DNA of 51,535 bases. Source: Scenedesmus sp. ARA3. Taxonomy: Eukaryota; Chlorophyta; Chlorophyceae; Sphaeropleales; Scenedesmaceae. The first letter of the stretch is position 1. Each line of letters opens with the position of its first letter. The stretch covers positions 2,144-53,678 of the forward strand of contig RWJK01000412.1 of NCBI GenBank assembly GCA_004335835.1. Reading direction: 5' to 3'. Shown piece after piece: positions 48,312-51,535 of this stretch. Under the pieces are notes generated by a model. That model ran no database searches. It was not told where the DNA came from and worked only from the letters and a program-made list of their open reading frames with translations. The position numbers and the translations under genes are program-made.

Positions 48312-51300
48312 AGGAGCAAGCCGCGGCCATGTTCACGCTGGAGCTCGGCAGCAGCGAGTGCCGGCAGCAGCTGTTTGCGCTGGACAAGGCGTTCCCGCAC
48401 TACCTCAACCACGGCTCTTATGGGGCCACCTTCAGGTGCAGCGCTGCTGCCCTGGCATGCAAGCAGCAGCAGCAGCAGCAGCAGCACTGGGGCGCAGTGC
48501 TAGTTTGCTGTGCAGCAGCATTCGCTGCTGCCCTGGCATGCAACTGCAGCAGCAGCAGTACGGCGTAGTGCTAGTTTGCTGTGCAGCAGCATTCTTGGCA
48601 CTGCCGGCGGCCATGTGCTGCTAGGTCGCAGCATTATCTTTTGTTTAAGATCCTGTTTTATTTTTGTTTGCTATGTGCAGGCTGGCGCTGGAGGTGCAGA
48701 GCTGGTACCGGCAGCTCATGGAGCAGGAGCCAGTGCGGTGAGTATAAGTATTCCATGCCAGCATGCCAGCATTCCAGCATGCAAGCATCCCATGCCAGCA
48801 TAACCTTTCCTTTCCCCACAACAGATGGCCTTCAGGCTTGCACAGGCGCGCTGTGTTTTGTGCCTGCACATAGCTGTCCATACTGTGCAGGCCATTTGCA
48901 GATGCAGCAGGAGCCAGTGCTGTGAGCAAGATAGCCTTCAGGCATGCTCACACACGCTGTGTGTTGTACATGCACATAGCCGAGTGTGCTTTGCAGGTTG
49001 CTTGTAGATGAAGCACAAGCCAGTGCGGTAAGCATAACCTTTCCTTTCCCCCACAAAAGATGGCCTTCAGGCTTGCGCAGGAGCGCTGTGTTTTGTGCAT
49101 GCACATAGCTGTCCATACTCTGCAGGCCGCTCGCTGATGCAGCAGGAGCCAGTGCTGTGAGCAGAACAGCCTTCAGGCATGCTCACACACGCTGTGTGTT
49201 GTACATGCAGATAGCTGTGATGTTGAATGCGGAGCGCTTGCAGATGGTGCGCACTGTGTCGATGTGTAGCTGCTACACAGCCATGTGCAGCGTCAATTGC
49301 GGTGTCAATGCCGCCTGCAGAACGGCACAAATCTGCTCGTCTGTCTGTCATTATGGGTAAATAACAGGGCCACCAACTCAACATTGCATCTGTTTGGTGG
49401 CCAATGGAGCGTTGACTGAACATGTTGTTGTTGGCACAGACCGTGCACCAAGACACCCTCGCCGTCCTGTGTCTTGGCTGCAGGTTCATGGAGACAGTGG
49501 CTATGGCAGGTGAGCGCAGCTCGCGCACAGGCAGCTGCAAATGCAGCGCAACACATATTGCTACTGCTGTTGCAGCAGCTGCAGCTCTTGAGATTAATAC
49601 CAAGTATGTTGATCCAACTGCTGGAGGCAAGGCTACATCAGACAAGTGCCGCCTCGCTAGCATCGCAGTGCGCGTCTTGCTTCTGCCGCTGCTGTTGCCG
49701 CCTGGCCTGCTTCCCGCACTGTCTTGCACTGTGATGCGCTGTTCTGACCTGCAAACGTGCTGCACTGTACTGCACTGCTGCACTGCTCACCGCTGCACCC
49801 CACCAGGCCTGGTGAGGGCTGTGGCTGATGTGGCTGGCTTTGTGGGCGCCAGCTGGCAGGATGTGGTGCCCGTGGTCAACGCCACGGCTGCGGTCAACGC
49901 AGTGGTGGCCTCGCTGCAGCTGGGCAGGGGAGACCTGCTGCTCATGAGCAACGCTACGTACCCGGCGGTGAGTGGGCGGCACACAGCAGCGCCAGCAGCA
50001 GCAGCAGCAGCAGCAGGAGCAGCAGCAGCATTGCCACTTGCATTGCTGTGAACATGGCAGAGGAAGACCTGCTGCTCATGAGCAACGCGACGCACCGGTG
50101 GTGCACGCAACAGCAGCAGCAGCAGTAGCACAACCTGCATGTGGTGAACATGACAGACGGGTAAGACATAATGCGGAGAAGAAACTGTGGTAACATCAAC
50201 CTTGTTATGCTTGCACCAGAGTGGGGTGTGACACAGTGGGTTGCGTTGCTGGTGCTGCTGCTGGCTGGCTGCTGTGTATGGTGTCTGCAGGTGCGTAGCA
50301 CGCTGGCGCGTGCTGCTGCTGCTGCCGGCGCTGGCCTGCTGGAGCTCTCCTTTGAGCTGGAAGATCTCATGGTGGGGCTGTTATGACAGTTATATCTGTT
50401 GTATCTGTTGAATGGTCATGACAGCAAAGGATGGTGCATGAGTGCTACTGGCTCTGCACAGCCCCAGCCAAGCTATCTTGCCCGGAACCTCAGCCACACA
50501 GCACAACCTGTTGATTCAGTGCAAACAAGCTCCATGTGCACCGCTGCCGCTGCTGCTGCTGCTGCTGCTGCCAGGATGAGGAGCGGGTGTTGGCCTGCTT
50601 CCGTGGCGCGCTGGCTGCTGGCGGGCGGCGGCTGAAGCTGGCTGTGCTGGACCACGTGGTGTCATTCCCGCCTGTGGTGCTGCCCGTGGCGCAGATCTGC
50701 AGCATGTGCAGGTCTGTTTATTTGTATTTGCTGATGTCATTTTTGCAGACAGTATTTGCAGAAAGAGTCTGCCTGTATGCAGACCAGCAGCAACATGTAC
50801 AAGCGGGTTTGAAGCGCTCCCTCGTTCTGCAGGAAGCAGCACCAGCAGCAGCAACGGCTGAACCACTGTCACTATCGCAATGCTGCTGCATCAGCCTGCT
50901 GTCTTGTACTGCTGTTGTGCCCTTTTGTGCCGCAGGGATGCCGGGGTGCCTGTGTCTGCTTGACGGGGCAAACATACTGTGGGCAGCCTACCTGGCATAC
51001 ACACGAATTCCCTGCCCTGCATATGCAAACCAGCTGCATCATGCTGCTGTGCTGCTGCTGCCGCTACGCAGGGACGCCGGCGTGCCTGTGCTGGTGGACG
51101 GCGCGCAGTGGTGTGAGATCAGGGCAGCCTGCCTAACCTAGACATGTACCTTGTGGATGATTCTGTGTTGCACTGCCGCTGGTTGTCGCAGGGACGCTGG
51201 CGTGCCTGTGCTGGTTGACGGTGCGCATGCAGTGGGCAGCCTGCCTGGCGTAATGATGCCTCCCTGCCCTCACCATGACAAACCATCCACTGCGCTGTGT

Positions 51301-51535
51301 TGTGCTGCGCTGCTGGCAACCGCGTCACCATGCAGGGACGCTGGCGTGCCTGTGCTGGTTGACGGTGCGCATGCAGTGGGCAGCCTGCCTGGCGTAATGA
51401 TGCCTCCCTGCCCTCACCATGACAAACCATCCACTGCGCTGTGTTGTGCTGCGCTGCTGGCAACCGCGTCACCATGCAGGGACGCTGGCGTGCCTGTGCT
51501 GGTTGACGGTGCGCATGCAGTGGGCAGCCTGCCTG
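47700..51535 (+). CDS. Class-V aminotransferase-fold PLP enzyme (isopenicillin-N-epimerase / cysteine desulfhydrase-like), 3' end cut by window
   Basis: Exons in phase: 47700-47826, 48013-48097, 48314-48435, 48681-48737, 49484-49509 (26 nt), 49807-49967, 50291-50371, 50575-50711, then an exon present in several copies from 50936. Recognisable pieces are HYLNHGSYGATFR (N-terminal substrate loop), VVNATAAVNAV, GDLLLMSNATYPAV, LAVLDHVVSFPPVVLPV and DAGVPVLVDGAHAVGSLPG; the Asp in VDGAH binds the PLP ring nitrogen. The catalytic Lys exon lies beyond the window. Family members epimerise amino acids, desulfurate cysteine or act as related lyases; the substrate cannot be told. The first two exons (RFIHRPDRDYKPNNPK, WLVEAASWKPDDIP) join in phase but are not typical of the family, so they could be a leader or a neighbouring gene's exons. 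If translation starts at the ATG in exon 3 (48329, MFTLELGSSE), the protein has the usual start. Confidence 0.78.
48436..48600 (+). repeat. Tandem ~75-bp repeat in PLP-gene intron
   Basis: Two copies of a unit (gctgctgccctggcatgcaa, then CAG run, then gtgctagtttgctgtgcagc) start at about 48441 and 48525, just inside the donor after exon 3 (48435). The shared part does not include exon sequence beyond the junction. Confidence 0.8.
48803..49210 (+). repeat. Intronic echoes of a PLP-gene exon with both splice-like borders
   Basis: The exon 48681-48737 ends caggagccagtgcg|gtgagt. Its end recurs at about 48908-48922, 49014-49027 and 49143-49157, with donors GTGAGC, GTAAGC and GTGAGC. These sit in two ~235-bp units that share gatggccttcaggcttgc and the stretch up to tgttgtacatgca. 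Each copy is preceded by a CAG that could act as an acceptor, so they look like shrunken whole exons. Confidence 0.85.
50056..50150 (+). repeat. Intronic echo of the GDLLLMSNAT exon end in the PLP gene
   Basis: The exon end (gacctgctgctcatgagcaa cg, ending 49967) recurs about 130 bp downstream with the following CAG-rich spacer. The donor context changed from GCG|GTGAGT to GTG|GTGCAC. A shorter third trace (gtggtgaacatgacagacgg) follows near 50140. Confidence 0.88.
50936..51535 (+). repeat. Five copies of the DAGVPVLVDGAH exon, ending in a perfect 144-bp array
   Basis: Copies start at 50936, 51072, 51192, 51336 and 51480, each straight after a CAG acceptor. Copy 1 is broken by a stop (VSA*), copy 2 has lost four bases and the HAVG residues. 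Copies 3 and 4 appear identical over 144 bp and copy 5 is cut by the window edge. The 144-bp unit has no stop in the exon frame, so the array could also be read through as 48-residue repeats. It may be a real exon array or an assembly collapse/expansion. Confidence 0.9.

Noticed and set aside
50936..51535. CRISPR-like array of regular repeats
   Set aside because: Repeats are 144 bp, coding-like and in a eukaryotic gene; no short direct repeats with unique spacers.

Overview
The window is nuclear DNA of a green plant-lineage eukaryote, most likely a chlorophycean alga. Every gene that can be followed is split by many short introns with GT(G/A)AG-type donors and CAG acceptors. Exons are GC-rich and full of CAG/GCA/CTG runs coding poly-Gln, poly-Ala and poly-Ser. 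The products are algal or plant in character: a calredoxin, an acyl carrier protein with a transit peptide, a plant-type tandem CCCH zinc finger and a leishmanolysin-like protease. A Scenedesmaceae-like genome is my guess only. I saw no tRNA, rRNA, CRISPR array, bacterial operon or virus.

Layout. The minus strand carries an F-box/LRR protein (643-2547) and a nine-exon calredoxin with four EF-hands and a thioredoxin domain (4967-8957). The plus strand then carries a very large Gln/Ala-rich protein that may be the Pol I factor TAF1C/Rrn6 (10106-17201) and a secreted Cys-rich protein, paralogue A (17831-21259). A 3.8 kb stretch follows in which I recognise no gene. Next on the minus strand come a tandem CCCH zinc-finger protein (25083-27282), a six-exon protein of unrecognised family with a Gln-rich tail (28882-33014), and plastid acyl carrier protein (34538-36082). 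The plus strand resumes with Cys-rich paralogue B (36484-39367), an M8 leishmanolysin-like metalloprotease (39972-44828), and a class-V aminotransferase-fold PLP enzyme (47700 to the window edge, cut off). I assembled the exon chains by hand from splice consensus, and reading phase is kept at every junction given.

Roles. Calredoxin and ACP are plastid proteins (calcium/redox control; fatty-acid synthesis). The two Cys-rich proteins and the protease have signal peptides and probably act in the cell wall or extracellular matrix. The zinc-finger, TAF1C-like and unrecognised Gln-rich proteins look regulatory. There is no operon logic; genes are independent.

Most unusual signal. In at least five genes the last 15-50 bases of an exon plus its 5' splice site are repeated once to three times, in the same orientation, inside the intron just downstream. 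I call these donor-site echoes. Calredoxin, the TAF1C-like gene, paralogue A (two introns), the protease and the PLP gene (two introns) show it. In the PLP gene a whole exon is also present five times, the last copies in a perfect 144-bp, frame-preserving array. A second pattern is that many acceptors are preceded by (CTG)n in the sense strand, as if the triplet repeat serves as the pyrimidine tract.
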